Assembly: GCF_017875465.1 (NCBI RefSeq)
Contig: NZ_JAGGMQ010000001.1
Location: forward strand, 1,922,001-1,986,000
Direction of reading: 5' to 3'
From: Winslowiella toletana
Lineage (GTDB): Bacteria > Pseudomonadota > Gammaproteobacteria > Enterobacterales > Enterobacteriaceae
DNA: 64,000 bases
The notes beneath the pieces are model-generated. The model made no database searches and was not told the DNA's origin. It worked only from the letters and a program-made list of their open reading frames with translations. Of the stretch, positions 52,051-60,398 are shown in pieces (positions within the stretch are counted from its first letter, which is position 1; each line of letters begins with the position of its first letter). Both the position numbers and the translations under genes were made by a program.

Positions 52051-52572
52051 TCAGTTCTTTTCCAACATATTAATGATCTGATTAGCCACTACTTTGGCGC
52101 TCTGATCATCAGTGCGAATGGTCACATCCGCAATCTCTTCATACAGAGGATTGCGTTCATTCGCTAAAGCTTCCAGCACTTCACGCGGTGGCGAATCAAC
52201 CTGCAGCAGCGGACGCTTTTTATCACGTTGCGTACGAGCCAGTTGTTTCTCAATAGTGGTTTCCAGATACACCACTACGCCACGGGCGGACAGACGATTA
52301 CGGGTTTCACGTGATTTTACAGAGCCGCCGCCTGTTGCCAGCACAATGCCCTGTTTTTCGGTGAGTTCATTGATGATTTTTTCTTCGCGATCACGAAAGC
52401 CTTCTTCGCCTTCAACGTCGAACACCCAGCCCACATCCGCTCCGGTACGTCGCTCAATTTCTTGATCGGAGTCGAAAAACTCCATATTGAGTTGCTGAGC
52501 TAACTGACGACCAATAGTGCTTTTGCCGGCACCCATAGGCCCAACCAGAAAGATATTGCGTTTCTCTGCCAT
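52051..52572 (-). CDS. aroK: Shikimate kinase I
   Basis: A 173-residue P-loop kinase of the shikimate pathway. Walker A is [15 protein letters not shown] (residues about 12-26), shikimate-binding residues lie in [20 protein letters not shown] and [13 protein letters not shown], and the lid is [11 protein letters not shown]. aroB follows after 191 bases, a longer gap than in a tight operon. Confidence 0.97.
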   Translation of the reverse strand: MAEKRNIFLVGPMGAGKSTIGRQLAQQLNMEFFDSDQEIERRTGADVGWVFDVEGEEGFRDREEKIINELTEKQGIVLATGGGSVKSRETRNRLSARGVVVYLETTIEKQLARTQRDKKRPLLQVDSPPREVLEALANERNPLYEEIADVTIRTDDQSAKVVANQIINMLEKN

Positions 52573-52829
52573 TTTTTCGGTATTACTAAGACAATTCGTT
52601 GATGTTACCCCGCGTTCAACGATGTTGCCGCTGGCGGGACATGAACTGAAACCTCATGAGCGATAGTTCGAGAGTCAGACTGAAAATTATCTCAACACTC
52701 AAGGTAGTTTGGCAACCGAATAAATTGCCTGCTCACTGCGCGTGCATTTGCGCGTTTCAGTCCGCTTTATTTATCTGACCGATTTCAGATGCATCGGAAC
52801 GCTACTTCAGCGCGATATAAAACGGTTAA

Positions 52830-52953
52830 TACCCTTCATACTTCAGGTTGCCTCTGTGCTGGCTGCCTTCACTCACCCTCAGTCACATAGTAATCTATGC
52901 TCCTGCGGATTCGCTCAGTTGCCGCCTCGATGCAACCCGAATTATTTTGGGTA
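52830..52953. repeat. ERIC-type palindromic repeat, copy 2 (aroK-hofQ)
   Basis: A 124-base imperfect palindrome bounded by TACCC (52830-52834) and GGGTA (52949-52953). The arms are TTCAGGTTGC (52842-52851) and GCAACCCGAA (52932-52941). The interior holds GGCTGCCTTCACTCACCC, CATAGTAATCTATG and GGATTCGCTCAGTTGCCGCC, the ERIC pattern. It is closer to the ERIC consensus than copy 1. Confidence 0.88.
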
Positions 52954-53056
52954 TATTGCATTCTCTGCAACAGGCGCGATGGCCTAATATTCAAAATCGC
53001 TAAACCTTGTAAGCTAAATCCGCCCTTGCGTCAAACGCATATGTTAGCAATCAACG

Positions 53057-53086
53057 AAAAAACGTCCAGGTTGGATGCTTTCCTGG
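53057..53086 (-). terminator. Possible terminator after hofQ
   Basis: On the minus strand CCAGG (53082-53086) can pair with CCTGG (53066-53070) and is followed by ACGTTTTTT. An overlapping alternative hairpin, GATGCTTT / AAAGCATC (53074-53098), reaches into the hofQ stop codon. The stem is short (5 bp), so this is tentative. Confidence 0.4.
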
Positions 53087-53096
53087 CAAAAAAGCA

Positions 53097-54344
53097 TCAT
53101 TCGTCACGGATCAGTCGCGGCGTAATAAAAATCACCAGCTCACGTCGCTTCTGCTGACGTACATCATGACGAAACAGTGCGCCCAACAGCGGAATATCCC
53201 CCAGTAGCGGCACCTTATCGCGCCCGGTGGTGTTCTGCTGCTGGAAAATGCCGCCCAGCGCCAGAGTCTGACCATCTTTAAGGCTAATCTGTGTTTCGAT
53301 TTCCTGCTTATCAATCGTCAGCACCTCGATTTCACCACTGTGCAGGTTACGCCCCGGCACGTTCTGACTGATACGCAATTTCAGCATAATCCGCTCATTC
53401 GGTTGCACCGATGGCGTCACTTCCATCCCCAGCACCGCCTCTTTAAACTCAATGGTGGTGGCGCCATTGCTGCCGCTGGAGACTTCATAGGGGATTTCCG
53501 TGCCCTGCTTGATGCTGGCGGGCTGTTGATGGGAGGTAAACAGGCGCGGACTGGCGATAATTTCGATCTGGTTCTCGCGCTCCAGCGCGCTGAGTTCCAG
53601 GTCGAGCAGGCGACCGTCGAGGCGGGCAAGATGAAAGCCGGCGGTAAAAGTCGGTTTGCTGACGCCGAGGTCGATACCTAGCTGGCTGGTGCGTAACGCA
53701 CGGGTGATCTGCTCTTCACTGCTCATTCCCCAGCTGACGCCCAGCTCACGCAGATTCTCTTCGCTGATGGTGACAATATGTGCCGCCAGCTCTATCTGCT
53801 CCAGCGGCACATCCAGTGCCTGCACCCACTGTGCGGCCTGCTGCAATGCGGCAGGAGTATCACGCAGCAGCAGAGCGTTGGTGCGCGTATCGACGGTGAC
53901 GCTGCCGCGTGGCGTCATCAATTTTGCCTGCTGCGCCAGCAGGCTGTTATTGACCGTGGTGGCATCGGCATACTGTAACGTCAGGGTGCGTGTCTCCAGC
54001 GGCAAGGTTAATTGCTGTTGTTCGCTGCGTAACGCTTCACGCTGCTGCTTTTCCTGTTGCCAGCTCTCAGGGTAGACCAGCATCACGTTACCTTCGGTCT
54101 CGATCGTCAGCTTCGCCATGCGGGTGATTAGCTTTAGCGCCTGCTGCCAGGAGACCTCATTCAGACGCAGCGACAGCGTGCCCTCGACACCGGGCGCCAC
54201 CATCAAATTCAGCTGCTGGTAATCCGCCAGCGCCTGTAACACACGTTCTACCGGGGCATCATCAAACGCCAGCGAGATCGGCGCTTCACTGCTGCGGCCC
54301 GGTGGACTCAGCAGCACCAGTATCACGATGATTATCCATTTCAT
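53097..54344 (-). CDS. hofQ: Outer-membrane secretin HofQ (PilQ-like)
   Basis: A 415-residue secretin. The signal peptide covers about residues 1-20 (MKWIIIVILVLLSPPGRSS), followed by a secretin/TonB short N-terminal domain, an N1-type KH domain (TLTLQYADATTVNNSLLAQQ) and the secretin barrel ending VPLLGDIPLLGALFRHD and ELVIFITPRLI. The ATG after AGGA is used; a GTG two codons earlier is too close to it. In Haemophilus the homologue ComE is needed for DNA uptake. It is last in hofMNOPQ and overlaps hofP by 59 bases. Confidence 0.93.
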   Translation of the reverse strand: MKWIIIVILVLLSPPGRSSEAPISLAFDDAPVERVLQALADYQQLNLMVAPGVEGTLSLRLNEVSWQQALKLITRMAKLTIETEGNVMLVYPESWQQEKQQREALRSEQQQLTLPLETRTLTLQYADATTVNNSLLAQQAKLMTPRGSVTVDTRTNALLLRDTPAALQQAAQWVQALDVPLEQIELAAHIVTISEENLRELGVSWGMSSEEQITRALRTSQLGIDLGVSKPTFTAGFHLARLDGRLLDLELSALERENQIEIIASPRLFTSHQQPASIKQGTEIPYEVSSGSNGATTIEFKEAVLGMEVTPSVQPNERIMLKLRISQNVPGRNLHSGEIEVLTIDKQEIETQISLKDGQTLALGGIFQQQNTTGRDKVPLLGDIPLLGALFRHDVRQQKRRELVIFITPRLIRDE

Positions 54345-54684
54345 AGTCACGTCCTTTTAATCGCAGGGTGAACCGCTGCTGCTCACAGCGCTGTGCAACC
54401 TGTAAGTGAATAGCCACTCCATTGATTTCGCTGACTTCCCATGGATAAAGCAGAAAGTCTCCAGTGCTGGCCACCGTTACCACCTGGCCTTGTGGCGACA
54501 GCAGCCAGCCACGATAATCGTCTGCGCGACCGATAATGCCCTGCAGGCGCCACTGGGTCAGCGCAGGCGCCGGTTGCAGGCAGCTGGCAGTTTCAGCCGG
54601 GGCAAAAGGGTCACGCGCCACAGCCACGCCGGATAGCAGCCACAGCAACCACAGCAGCCGCGCAGGTTGCCTGCTAATCATCAT
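54286..54684 (-). CDS. hofP: Pilus/competence assembly protein HofP
   Basis: A roughly 132-residue protein with an N-terminal hydrophobic segment (LLWLLWLLSGVAVARDPFAP, likely signal peptide) and a small PilP-like domain with WRLQGIIGRADDYRGWLLSPQG. The start is one of two adjacent ATG codons (54682-54684 or 54679-54681) overlapping the hofO stop. The long overlap with hofQ keeps the operon tightly coupled. Weak family conservation makes the function a matter of position. Confidence 0.82.
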   Translation of the reverse strand: MMISRQPARLLWLLWLLSGVAVARDPFAPAETASCLQPAPALTQWRLQGIIGRADDYRGWLLSPQGQVVTVASTGDFLLYPWEVSEINGVAIHLQVAQRCEQQRFTLRLKGRDYEMDNHRDTGAAESTGPQQ

Positions 54685-55168
54685 GGATGCCCAGGCTGAA
54701 AGTCGCGCGCAGCTGCTCACCGCTGCGCTGTAGCAACAACGTGTTAATCACCACCGGTGGCTGGCGTGACGCCAGATACGCCAGCGTGTGTTGAAACTGC
54801 GGCCAGCTTAATAACAGCATCAGTTCACCGCCCTGCGCGTCGGGCTGCCATTTCTCCAGCGCCACGCCATCGGCCATCAGGGCCGGTAATGAGAAAGCGG
54901 TCGGTGCAGTGGATTGCAGTGTTATCAGCAGTTGCTGGTTCTGTTGCTGCTGCATCAGCAGTGTGGGCTGGGCGCTTAGCTGCGCCATCCGCGCCTGATA
55001 GTGCTGGTGCAGCTGCTGATACTGGGTTGTCAGCAACTGCCGCTGGCTGCGCAGCGGTTGCAGCCACCACCAGGCGCTGAATATCAGCAGTAGTAAGGGA
55101 ACGCCCAGCACGGTTAACCACTGCCAGTGGCGCGGAGCATATTGCCAGCGCAGTAGCCATTCACTCAT
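54674..55168 (-). CDS. hofO: Pilus/competence assembly protein HofO (PilO-like)
   Basis: A 164-residue inner-membrane protein with one N-terminal helix (VLGVPLLLLIFSAWWWL, about residues 20-36), a Gln-rich coiled coil (QRQLLTTQYQQLHQHYQ) and a C-terminal PilO-like domain. The start giving MSEWLLRWQYAPRHW overlaps the hofN stop by 8 bases; the frame is open further upstream but within hofN. By analogy with PilO it pairs with HofN. Confidence 0.83.
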   Translation of the reverse strand: MSEWLLRWQYAPRHWQWLTVLGVPLLLLIFSAWWWLQPLRSQRQLLTTQYQQLHQHYQARMAQLSAQPTLLMQQQQNQQLLITLQSTAPTAFSLPALMADGVALEKWQPDAQGGELMLLLSWPQFQHTLAYLASRQPPVVINTLLLQRSGEQLRATFSLGIHDD

Positions 55169-55706
55169 GGGCCAGCTCCGGTTGCAGGCTGGCATGCAGA
55201 CTAAATTGCATCGCGCCGCCGCTCTGACGCTCAATGCTGCCATGGCTGACCTGCTGAAACAGCGGCTGCCTGCTCAGCTGCTGACGAAAGGCCGCCACAT
55301 CCTCAAGCTGATGGCTGATGCCACTGATATAAAAACCTGAAATCGCCTGTTGCAGGCTGGTCAGCCACAGGGTCTGTGGCATCAGTTGCGGCAACGCCCG
55401 GGCAAACTGCAGCCACTGCTGGTTACGCAACTGCTGGCGCTGCTGCTCCTGCTGCCGGGCCAGCAGATCGTGCTGCTGCTGTTGCGCCGCCGCCAGTTTC
55501 TGCGTCAGGCCGTCCGCCTGCGCCATGGCGGCCTGAAGCTGGTTGACCCGCTGCCGCCAGTGCAGGTTATTTGCCGACAGTTGCTGATATAGCATCAGCA
55601 GGGCTGTCATCCCCGGCAATAACAGCGCCAGGATTGCCAGCAACCCGCTGCGCCGCCGTTTGATTAACTGCTGCTGGCGCCATGGCAGCAGATTAACCCA
55701 CACCAT
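55161..55706 (-). CDS. hofN: Pilus/competence assembly protein HofN (PilN-like)
   Basis: A 181-residue inner-membrane protein. The N-terminal tail MVWVNLLPWRQQQLIKRRR carries the PilN motif (VNLLPWR) that binds PilM-type proteins; one membrane helix (GLLAILALLLPGMTALLML) and a glutamine-rich coiled coil follow, then a C-terminal domain. Its start shares one base with the hofM stop. Confidence 0.88.
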   Translation of the reverse strand: MVWVNLLPWRQQQLIKRRRSGLLAILALLLPGMTALLMLYQQLSANNLHWRQRVNQLQAAMAQADGLTQKLAAAQQQQHDLLARQQEQQRQQLRNQQWLQFARALPQLMPQTLWLTSLQQAISGFYISGISHQLEDVAAFRQQLSRQPLFQQVSHGSIERQSGGAMQFSLHASLQPELAHE

Positions 55707-56533
55707 TATTGATCCTCCGGACGCAGCGCCAGACCGGTTGCCAGCGCAAAGCAGCCGCTGTACTGCGGCAACGGCGGCTGGATCATTTGCAGCGCTTTCA
55801 ATGGCAGCAGATCGCGCGTTTTGTCCGGCAATTGATCAGCCTCGACGGCGCTGTAATAGATCACGCCGCTGTCGGGCAGATAGCGCAGCCGTAGCGCCTG
55901 ATAGTCGCTGGCTTCGTCATGGCTACACCAGCCGCAAGGCTGCTGACTGTTCTGCGGCGAAAACCATAACCAGTGATCGGCGAGGCGGTGAATCAGTGTA
56001 GCGGCCGGATCCAGCCTCAGCCCCTGTGACAGTGAGCGCAGCGCCGCTGCCGTCAGCTCAAAAACCTGCGGCAACAATCCTGCATGGCTAAAGCACGCCA
56101 GCCACTGCTCCAGCACTTCACGCCGGGCGGCAGTAACGCACAGCTGGCCTGACGGATGGGGTAACTCGCGATAATCCAGCGCCAGCGCATCCAGTTCAAT
56201 TGGGAAAAATCGTCTCGCCGCCGCCCGTACATAGCTGCTACGCTCCGGTTCGGCCACAAGCTGGCGCGGCAGATCGATATGACGTTGCAACACCAGCTGC
56301 GGGGGAAATCCGACCCGCAATGAGATCTGGCGCGGAAGTTGTTGCCGCCAGCATTGCAGAACCGCCGTCAAGTCGGCGGAACGTTGCAGTACGCCGTTTC
56401 TTAACGTATCTTGCGGCAGCGCATGCTGCCACCAGTGGCGCAGTTGCCAGCCGTTACGACGGCGCTGGATGCCTAAGGCGCAGAGCTGTCCGTTCTGAAT
56501 ATCCAGTCCAATTTGCCATGTCTGAAAAGCCAT
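55706..56533 (-). CDS. hofM: Pilus/competence assembly protein HofM (PilM-like)
   Basis: A 275-residue cytoplasmic actin-fold protein of the PilM type. It begins MAFQTWQIGLDIQNGQLCAL, where the GLDIQNG phosphate-loop-like segment stands, and includes RVGFPPQLVLQRHIDLP and VFELTAAALRSLSQG. It is first in hofMNOPQ and divergent from mrcA. The operon is complete, with all frames open; the pilus ATPase, platform and pilin genes are not in the window. Confidence 0.88.
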   Translation of the reverse strand: MAFQTWQIGLDIQNGQLCALGIQRRRNGWQLRHWWQHALPQDTLRNGVLQRSADLTAVLQCWRQQLPRQISLRVGFPPQLVLQRHIDLPRQLVAEPERSSYVRAAARRFFPIELDALALDYRELPHPSGQLCVTAARREVLEQWLACFSHAGLLPQVFELTAAALRSLSQGLRLDPAATLIHRLADHWLWFSPQNSQQPCGWCSHDEASDYQALRLRYLPDSGVIYYSAVEADQLPDKTRDLLPLKALQMIQPPLPQYSGCFALATGLALRPEDQ

Positions 56534-56574
56534 TTTCGCGCGATCTCCATATCGTTATGAAAAAGGTCTGTAGG

Positions 56575-56592
56575 GGCGGCGTTCTCGCCGCC
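56575..56592. repeat. REP-like hairpin, copy 7 (hofM-mrcA)
   Basis: GGCGGCG, loop TTCT, CGCCGCC, with the GTAGG tail on its left side, so it is in inverted orientation to copy 6. Unlike the other copies it lies between two divergent start codons (56533 and 56687). Confidence 0.83.
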
Positions 56593-56686
56593 AGTACGAA
56601 GGAGGTATCAAAGCTACTGGCTAGCCTTTATACTACCGCGCGATTGTTTATAAACTGCCCAATCGACATTAAATGGGAAATCTCAG

Positions 56687-59239
56687 GTGAAGTTCGTAAA
56701 GTATTTTTTGATTCTTGCAGTGTGTTGCATTTTGCTGGGAGCCGGCTCGGTTTATGGCTTGTATAAATATATTGAGCCGCAGCTGCCCGATGTAAACACC
56801 CTGAAAGACGTCCGACTGCAGACACCCATGCAGGTCTATAGCGCTGAGGGCGATCTTATTGCCCAGTACGGCGAGAAACGTCGTGTGCCGCTGACGCTGC
56901 AACAAATGCCGCCGGAAATGGTGAAAGCGTTTATTGCCACTGAAGACAGCCGTTTCTACGAGCACCATGGCGTCGATCCGATTGGTATCTTCCGTGCCGC
57001 CAGTATCGCGCTAATCTCGGGGCACGCTTCGCAGGGCGCCAGCACCATTACCCAGCAGCTGGCGCGTAACTTCTTCCTGAGTCCGGAACGCACGCTGATG
57101 CGTAAGATTAAGGAAGCGTTCCTGGCGATCCGCATTGAGCAGCTGCTGAGCAAAGACGAAATTCTTGAGCTGTATCTGAATAAGATCTACCTCGGCTACC
57201 GCGCGTATGGCGTCGGTGCGGCGGCGCAGGTCTATTTCGGCAAGAATGTTGATCAGCTGACGTTAAGCGAAATGGCGATGATCGCCGGTCTGCCAAAAGC
57301 GCCGTCGACCTTTAACCCGCTTTACTCGCACGATCGCGCGCTGTCACGCCGCAATGTGGTGCTGGCGCGTATGCTCGATCAGAACTACATCAGCCAGTCA
57401 CGCTACAACGAAGCGCGTAACGAGCCGCTGGTGGCCAGCTATCACGGTCCTGAAATCGCCTTCTCCGCGCCTTACCTGACAGAAATGGTGCGCCAGGAGA
57501 TGATTAAACGTTACGGCGAAAATGCTTATACGGACGGTTTTAAGGTTTACACCACCGTGACGCGTAAGCTGCAAACCGCAGCGCAGGAGTCAGTACGCAA
57601 TAACGTGCTGGCTTACGATATGCGCCATGGCTACCGTGGTCCGTCTAATGTGCTGTGGAAAGTGGGTGAAGCCGCCTGGGGCGAGAGTGAAATCGTTAAA
57701 TCTCTGAAAGCGCTGCCAGTCTACGGCCCGCTGTTCCCGGCAGTGGTGACCAGCGCCAATAGTGATGAAGCCACGGCGGTAATGCGTGACGGTAGTCATG
57801 TGGCGCTGGGCATGGCCGGTATGCGCTGGGCGCGTCCATATAAATCGGACACCCTGCAGGGCGCGACGCCACGCAGCGTGACGCAGGTGGTGCAGGCTGG
57901 CCAACAGATTTGGGTGCGCAAAGTGGATAATGACTGGTGGCTGGCGCAGGTTCCCGATGTGAACTCGGCGCTGGTTTCACTCGATCCACAGGATGGCGCG
58001 GTACGTGCGCTGGTCGGCGGTTTCGACTTTAACCAGAGCAAGTTTAACCGTGCCACGCAGGCGCTGCGGCAGGTCGGTTCCAATATCAAACCGTTCCTGT
58101 ACACCGCAGCCATGGACCGCGGCTTAACGCTGGCCTCCATTCTGAATGACGTGCCAATCTCCCGCTGGGATGCCGGCGCCGGTTCCGACTGGCGGCCAAA
58201 AAACTCTCCGGCGCGCTACGATGGTCCGATTCGTCTGCGTCAGGGACTGGGCGAATCGAAGAACGTGGTGATGGTGCGCGCGATGCGTGCGATGGGCGTC
58301 GATTACGCGGCGGAATATCTGCAACGTTTCGGCTTCCCGGCGCAAAATATTGTGCACACCGAGTCGCTGGCGCTGGGTTCTGCGTCCTTTACACCAATGC
58401 AGCTGGTGCGCGGCTATGCGGTAATGGCTAACGGCGGTTTCCTGGTTGACCCGTACTTTATCCGCAAAATCGAAAATGAGCAGGGTGACGCGCTGTTTGA
58501 AATGAAACCGAAAATCGCCTGTGCCGAATGCAATCTGCCGGTGATTTATGGTGATACGCAGAAAGCTGTCGCCCTGAGCGAAGACAGTGTGGAAAACGTG
58601 GCGGTGTCGCAGGAAGGTCGCAATGTGGCGGTGCCACAGCCAGCACTGGAGCAGGTGCCAGCTGGTCAGCAATCCTCTGGTGAGCAGCAATACGCTCCCC
58701 ATGTAATCAACACGCCGCTGTCATTCCTGATTAAAAGCGCGCTGAACTCCAATATCTTTGGTGAACCGGGCTGGATGGGAACCGGCTGGCGTGCCGGGCG
58801 TGATCTGAAGCGTAATGATATCGGTGGCAAAACCGGTACCACCAACAGCTCTAAAGACGCCTGGTTCTCCGGTTATGGTCCGGGTGTGGTGACGTCGGTA
58901 TGGATTGGCTTCGATGACCATCGTCGCGATCTGGGACGCAGTACCGCGTCGGGGGCGATTCAGGATCAGATCTCCGGCTATGAAGGCGGCGCGAAGAGCG
59001 CTCAGCCTGCCTGGGATGAGTTTATGCAGTCGGCGCTAAATGGCGTGCCGCTACAGCCGCTGACCCCTCCTGCTGGCGTGGTGACGGTTAATATTGATCG
59101 CAGCACCGGCAAGCTGGCCAATGGCGGCGGCAACAGCCGTCCCGAGTTCTTTATCGATGGCACCCAGCCAACCGAATACTCGGTGCATGATGTCGGCACC
59201 ACCATGATGGATAATGGTGAGAGCAAAGAGTTGTTCTGA
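56687..59239 (+). CDS. mrcA: Penicillin-binding protein 1A
   Basis: An 850-residue bifunctional peptidoglycan synthase. A short cytoplasmic tail and one membrane helix (residues 5-25) precede the glycosyltransferase GT51 domain, whose catalytic Glu86 is in ATEDSRFYEHHGVD. The transpeptidase motifs are SNIK (Ser465), SKN (in GESKNVV) and KTG (Lys715 to Gly717, GGKTGTTN). The start codon is GTG at 56687 with CAGGTG close by; the upstream frame gives no better start. It is divergent from hofM as in E. coli. Confidence 0.97.
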   Translation: MKFVKYFLILAVCCILLGAGSVYGLYKYIEPQLPDVNTLKDVRLQTPMQVYSAEGDLIAQYGEKRRVPLTLQQMPPEMVKAFIATEDSRFYEHHGVDPIGIFRAASIALISGHASQGASTITQQLARNFFLSPERTLMRKIKEAFLAIRIEQLLSKDEILELYLNKIYLGYRAYGVGAAAQVYFGKNVDQLTLSEMAMIAGLPKAPSTFNPLYSHDRALSRRNVVLARMLDQNYISQSRYNEARNEPLVASYHGPEIAFSAPYLTEMVRQEMIKRYGENAYTDGFKVYTTVTRKLQTAAQESVRNNVLAYDMRHGYRGPSNVLWKVGEAAWGESEIVKSLKALPVYGPLFPAVVTSANSDEATAVMRDGSHVALGMAGMRWARPYKSDTLQGATPRSVTQVVQAGQQIWVRKVDNDWWLAQVPDVNSALVSLDPQDGAVRALVGGFDFNQSKFNRATQALRQVGSNIKPFLYTAAMDRGLTLASILNDVPISRWDAGAGSDWRPKNSPARYDGPIRLRQGLGESKNVVMVRAMRAMGVDYAAEYLQRFGFPAQNIVHTESLALGSASFTPMQLVRGYAVMANGGFLVDPYFIRKIENEQGDALFEMKPKIACAECNLPVIYGDTQKAVALSEDSVENVAVSQEGRNVAVPQPALEQVPAGQQSSGEQQYAPHVINTPLSFLIKSALNSNIFGEPGWMGTGWRAGRDLKRNDIGGKTGTTNSSKDAWFSGYGPGVVTSVWIGFDDHRRDLGRSTASGAIQDQISGYEGGAKSAQPAWDEFMQSALNGVPLQPLTPPAGVVTVNIDRSTGKLANGGGNSRPEFFIDGTQPTEYSVHDVGTTMMDNGESKELF

Positions 59240-59250
59240 CGGGGTTCTAC

Positions 59251-59316
59251 GGGCGGCGATAACGCCGCCTCTACAGAGAAATATAGACTTATGTAGGGGC
59301 GGCGTTATCGCCGCCC
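59251..59316. repeat. REP-like inverted pair, copies 8 and 9 (mrcA-nudE)
   Basis: GGGCGGCG-ATAA-CGCCGCCT (59251-59270) and GGGCGGCG-TTAT-CGCCGCCC (59297-59316) face each other. The tails CTACA and TGTAG point inward, 26 bases apart, again a head-out pair. They fill the space between the convergent mrcA and nudE stop codons. Confidence 0.87.
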
Positions 59317-59345
59317 ACGCTGATATTTTTGCACCCTGTCAGCAC

Positions 59346-59912
59346 TCAATAATTCAGCCGTCCCTGCTTTACCAGCCACTCCCGCACTAAAAACAACGCA
59401 CTGACATTGCGCGCCTCACGAAAATCAGGCTCTTCCAGCAGCGCCAGCAGATTTTCCAGCGGCCAGCGCACTATCGGCATTGGCTCAGGTTCATCCCCTT
59501 CCAGCTTTTCCGGATAAAGCTCTTCCGCCACCACGATATTCATTTTACTGGAGAAGTAGGAAGGCGCCATCGTCAGTTTGCTGAGGGTTTCCAGCGCCGC
59601 AGCGCCAAAACCGGCCTCTTCTTTTAACTCACGATTAGCCGCTTCAAATACCGTTTCACCCGGGTCGATTAATCCTTTCGGAAAACCCAGTTCGTAGCAC
59701 TCAAGGCCAACGGCATACTCCTGAATCAGAATCAGGTGATCGTCAATAATCGGTACAATCATCACCGCTTCGCGGCCAGAAGGGCGCATACGTTCGTAGA
59801 CCCGACGCACGCCATTGCTGAAGGTAAGGTCGACGGCTTCAACGGTAAACAACCGCGATCGCGCTACAGTTTCAACATTGAGTATTTCAGGTTTCTGTAA
59901 TTGTCTGGTCAT
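59346..59912 (-). CDS. nudE: ADP compounds hydrolase NudE
   Basis: A 188-residue Nudix enzyme that splits ADP-ribose, NADH and diadenosine phosphates. The Nudix box is GLIDPGETVFEAANRELKEE (residues about 99-118) with EEAGF, followed by the conserved MAPSYFSSKMNIVVAEELYPE. The ATG giving MTRQLQKPEILNVETVARSR is chosen; an open frame of 17 more codons is not family-like. Confidence 0.96.
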   Translation of the reverse strand: MTRQLQKPEILNVETVARSRLFTVEAVDLTFSNGVRRVYERMRPSGREAVMIVPIIDDHLILIQEYAVGLECYELGFPKGLIDPGETVFEAANRELKEEAGFGAAALETLSKLTMAPSYFSSKMNIVVAEELYPEKLEGDEPEPMPIVRWPLENLLALLEEPDFREARNVSALFLVREWLVKQGRLNY

Positions 59913-60398
59913 AATGGCCCCAGGAAAAAGCCGAATAAGGTGCAGCTCTGTTCCACGAAACAAAGCGCAACGCGTGACTGGCTGACATTGTGCGATAGCC
60001 GCCGGTGGAATCCAATCACTGCATGCTGTAATTTACCTGTTTATAACAAATCGTTGTTTATGTTAAGAAAAAAATTGCATAAAAGCAGATTATCATTGAT
60101 AAAAATAGGATAATACCGATATTTAAACGCCAGCAACCCCGGTAACATTTGCGCAAGGCTTTTTATGTAATCGATATAAACTTTTGATTTAATGCGCTAT
60201 TTTTGTCTGTAAGGCTGGTCGCCAGTTCCGCCCTGTCCCGCCAAAATTAGCATTTAGCATAACGATTTATAGCCAAAGTAATTGAAGTTGCAACAAGCGA
60301 GTGAATCCCTGCAAGGGCAACTTCAAGTACAAAGGATATATAGCAATCTGGAGTTCGTAAGACTGTGACGGGAAGACTTTGGCTGGGATAAGCGAAGC
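59913..60398. other. nudE-igaA divergent intergenic region
   Basis: This is a gene-free stretch of 486 bases, AT-rich from 60050 to 60200. The two starts face outward, so both promoters should lie here; candidate -10 boxes are TATAAC and TAATAC-like around 60040-60120, but none can be assigned. A degenerate ERIC-type hairpin lies close to igaA at 60275-60335. No convincing open frame was seen. Confidence 0.55.
60275..60335. repeat. Degenerate ERIC-like hairpin ahead of igaA
   Basis: TGAAGTTGC (60283-60291) pairs perfectly with GCAACTTCA (60317-60325); between them lies AAGCGAGTGAATCCCTG, which recalls the ERIC segment ending GTGAATCCC. It looks like an ERIC element with most of its middle deleted. 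It sits 73 bases ahead of the igaA start, within its likely leader. Confidence 0.5.

Larger units (their letters stand above)
52573..53096. other. aroK-hofQ intergenic region
   Basis: This is a gene-free stretch of 524 bases between the hofQ stop and the aroK start. Its middle is an ERIC-type element (52830-52953). The aroK side (52573-52780) must contain the aroK promoter; no clear -10/-35 pair was found by eye. The hofQ side contains inverted repeats that may end the hof transcript. No credible open frame was seen. Confidence 0.6.

Noticed and set aside
60085..60120. Fur-box-like GATTATCATTGATAAAAAT between nudE and igaA
   Set aside because: Ten consecutive positions fit the Fur consensus but the rest does not (about 11 of 19), and neither neighbour is an iron gene.
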